A stretch of 7,392 bases of DNA, from positions 1 to 7,392 of the forward strand of contig JBGVKV010000088.1 in the NCBI GenBank assembly GCA_045123975.1. The letters are read 5' to 3'. The translations under genes were made by a program, and so were the position numbers. The stretch is from SIG701 sp045123975 (GTDB lineage: Bacteria; Bacillota; Clostridia; Oscillospirales; CAG-272). Positions 6,535 to 7,392 of this stretch are shown in pieces; the first letter of the stretch is position 1, and each line of letters begins with the position of its first letter. The notes below the pieces were generated by a model that saw nothing but the letters and a program-made list of their open reading frames with translations, searched no databases and had not been told where the DNA came from.

Positions 6535-6540
6535 ATGATA
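6535..6540 (-). promoter_or_regulatory. Possible -10 box of the alarmone synthetase gene
   Basis: TATCAT on the minus strand (plus 6535-6540) is a 5-of-6 match to the -10 consensus inside an AT-rich stretch. Transcription would start near 6528, giving a very short leader that begins just before the Shine-Dalgarno. No good -35 is found at 16-18 nt, so confidence is low. Confidence 0.35.
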
Positions 6541-6633
6541 CACCATTATTTTGAACAAATCATAAACAAACGGCGGTGAAGTGGAAAATTTTTTAAAACG
6601 GATTTTGCGATGGGGGAAAATGGGCGGATTTTG

Positions 6634-6662
6634 TTTACAATGGGGGGGATGTATGGTAGAAT
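6634..6662 (+). promoter_or_regulatory. Promoter of the AT-rich cassette with a G7 tract in its spacer
   Basis: TTTACA (6634-6639) and TAGAAT (6657-6662) each match the consensus in 5 of 6 positions and are separated by exactly 17 nt. TGG precedes the -10 as an extended element. The spacer contains seven consecutive G residues (6642-6648). Transcription would start near 6669, about 32 nt before the GTG at 6701. Confidence 0.65.
6642..6648 (+). repeat. Homopolymeric G7 tract within a promoter spacer
   Basis: Seven G residues in a row sit between the -35 and -10 boxes. Two further G runs lie upstream (6612-6616 and 6622-6624). Such tracts can change length by polymerase slippage, which here would change the promoter spacing from 17 nt. 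Whether it varies cannot be judged from one sequence. Confidence 0.5.
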
Positions 6663-6700
6663 GATGGTATATCAGCGAGGGACGGAGATGATGCCATACG

Positions 6701-7096
6701 GTGACAGTACAGGAAATACTATCCAAAGTGGACTTTGATAATGTTTTTATGGAATACAAGAAACATTATGAAGAAGAGCACAAAGGAAAAGTTATGGATA
6801 TATTTCAAAAACTCAAAGAAATCACGCCTATCCCAAACGATTGCAACATGGTGTTATCCATAAGAGCTATCAAAGAAAATGAACTTGGCGATGACGTTGT
6901 GATCGATAGCTTTGATTGCGATGATAAAGACGTATTTTTTGATGTGTACGGTAAAGCGGACGATTATGAAGGCTTATACTCTATTGCCTCGTCGGATTAT
7001 GAGGATTTGTTGGGATATTATGTAAGTGAGGATACTGTGACAAGATTCTCTTTTTCCCAGATTGCCGCACATATTCTATGGGCACTGGATTGGTGA
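6701..7096 (+). CDS. Small acidic protein resembling DUF6557 (131 aa), possible immunity protein
   Basis: The protein has a helical, amphipathic start (VQEILSKVDFDNVFMEY), a strongly acidic middle (including SFDCDDKDVFFDVYGKADDYEG) and a C-terminus SQIAAHILWALDW. The general pattern (xELLxxVDFDxV at the start, a YEDLLGYYV segment near 103-109, then an AAHILWALDW-like end) resembles small DUF6557-type proteins as I remember them; this is a recollection, not a search. Such proteins often occur near toxin-immunity loci. No signal peptide or membrane segment is present, so it should be cytoplasmic. GTG 6701 is the furthest upstream start (a TGA lies at 6689-6691). GGAG lies 13 nt before it, so initiation looks weak. 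The gene is AT-rich (about 34 % GC in 6721-6900), unlike everything to its left. It ends 34 nt before the SUKH gene, with no terminator between. Confidence 0.8.
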   Translation: MTVQEILSKVDFDNVFMEYKKHYEEEHKGKVMDIFQKLKEITPIPNDCNMVLSIRAIKENELGDDVVIDSFDCDDKDVFFDVYGKADDYEGLYSIASSDYEDLLGYYVSEDTVTRFSFSQIAAHILWALDW

Positions 7097-7130
7097 TTCT
7101 TTCATTACTCGATAAAGATGGGGACGTATA

Positions 7131-7392
7131 ATGACAAACGAAGATTTTGTATTGATTGAAAAAGAACTGGATATTATTTTGCCTGAGCGCTACAAAAAAA
7201 TAGCATTAGAGGCCCCGTTGAAAGACACTGCTTATTCCGATGCGTTCTATAATGATCCCCAGAAAGTGATCAAGACAAATTTGCGTCTTCGCAAATACGG
7301 AATTTACGGAAGCAAACCACTACGCAAAAACCATCTGGTCGTTGGTTTTGACGGGTATTACATGTATATTGATATTTCAAGCGATGAGGACG
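7131..7392 (+). CDS. SMI1/KNR4 (SUKH) family protein, N-terminal 87 aa (runs off right edge)
   Basis: The frame opens at ATG 7131 and stays open to the window end. The N-terminal helix ends in ELDIILPERYKKIAL (12-26), the usual SUKH 'LPxxYxxF/L' opening. Residues 39-60 (FYNDPQKVIKTNLRLRKYG) match the helix-turn segment often seen before the core. HLVVGFDGYYMYIDISSDED (68-87) matches the signature strand pair in which a G-x-DG-xx-Y-x-IDL-type segment precedes an acidic stretch. SUKH proteins are cytoplasmic and many act as immunity proteins against contact-dependent or secreted polymorphic toxins. A weak GGGG lies about 7 nt upstream. It is probably cotranscribed with the acidic protein before it and is equally AT-rich. 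About half of a typical domain is missing beyond the edge, so its partner gene cannot be seen. Confidence 0.75.
   Translation, partial: MTNEDFVLIEKELDIILPERYKKIALEAPLKDTAYSDAFYNDPQKVIKTNLRLRKYGIYGSKPLRKNHLVVGFDGYYMYIDISSDED

Noticed and set aside
6612..6656. G-quadruplex on the plus strand
   Set aside because: Runs of 5, 3 and 7 G could form one only by splitting the last run and bridging a 17-nt loop, so it does not meet the usual pattern; kept only as a slippage tract.
6517..6759. Minus-strand open frame of 80 codons across the synthetase/cassette gap
   Set aside because: It covers two predicted promoters and the start of the acidic protein, is rich in H/P/S/K, and has no ribosome binding site.
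1..7392. CRISPR array, IS element, tRNA or integrase
   Set aside because: No regularly spaced repeats, terminal inverted repeats, transposase or integrase motifs, or tRNA-like cloverleaf were seen on reading both strands.

Overview
The window reads as chromosomal DNA of a Gram-positive, Clostridia-type bacterium (Oscillospiraceae/Christensenellales-like, possibly gut-derived). This is inferred, not proven. The reasons are strong AGGAGG-type ribosome binding sites, TTG/GTG starts alongside ATG, extended -10 promoters of the TGnTAnnAT kind, a DNA polymerase I whose 3'-5' exonuclease domain has lost its catalytic residues (as in Bacillus-like polymerases), a small alarmone synthetase and a single-pass NAGPA-type glycosidase. 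The first 6.5 kb is GC-rich (74 of 120 bases, about 62 %, counted in 1021-1140). The last ~700 bases are clearly AT-rich (61 of 180 bases, about 34 % GC, counted in 6721-6900).

Layout. (1) 1-174, minus: the first 58 residues of a lipoprotein that runs off the left edge. It is divergent from polA, and each gene has its own predicted promoter in the 175-364 gap. (2) 365-4202, plus: a tight three-gene transcription unit made of polA, a membrane-anchored phosphodiester glycosidase (NAGPA) domain protein, and a four-helix membrane protein. The last gene starts with TTG inside the end of the one before. (3) 4211-4241: a strong hairpin terminator that serves both this unit and the gene converging on it. 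(4) 4245-4997, minus: an unrecognised two-helix membrane protein with a very good promoter. (5) 5207-5848, plus: a cytoplasmic class-3-like lipase/alpha-beta hydrolase. (6) 5805-6506, minus: a (p)ppGpp synthetase of the small alarmone synthetase type. Its 3' end overlaps the lipase 3' end by 44 bp, with no terminator visible between them. (7) 6634 to the right edge, plus: an AT-rich cassette with its own promoter. It carries a small acidic protein resembling the DUF6557 family, then a SMI1/KNR4 (SUKH)-type protein cut by the window edge.

How they fit together. Most genes are ordinary: DNA repair/replication, envelope, and stringent-response nucleotide synthesis. The right-hand cassette is the accessory part. 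SUKH proteins are widely known as immunity proteins of polymorphic toxin systems, and small acidic proteins such as the 131-residue one often lie beside them. The sharp base-composition change just past the alarmone synthetase suggests horizontal acquisition. No toxin is visible in the window; if there is one, it lies beyond position 7392. I see no IS element, CRISPR array, tRNA, rRNA or riboswitch that I could support. No gene-free stretch exceeds 300 bases.
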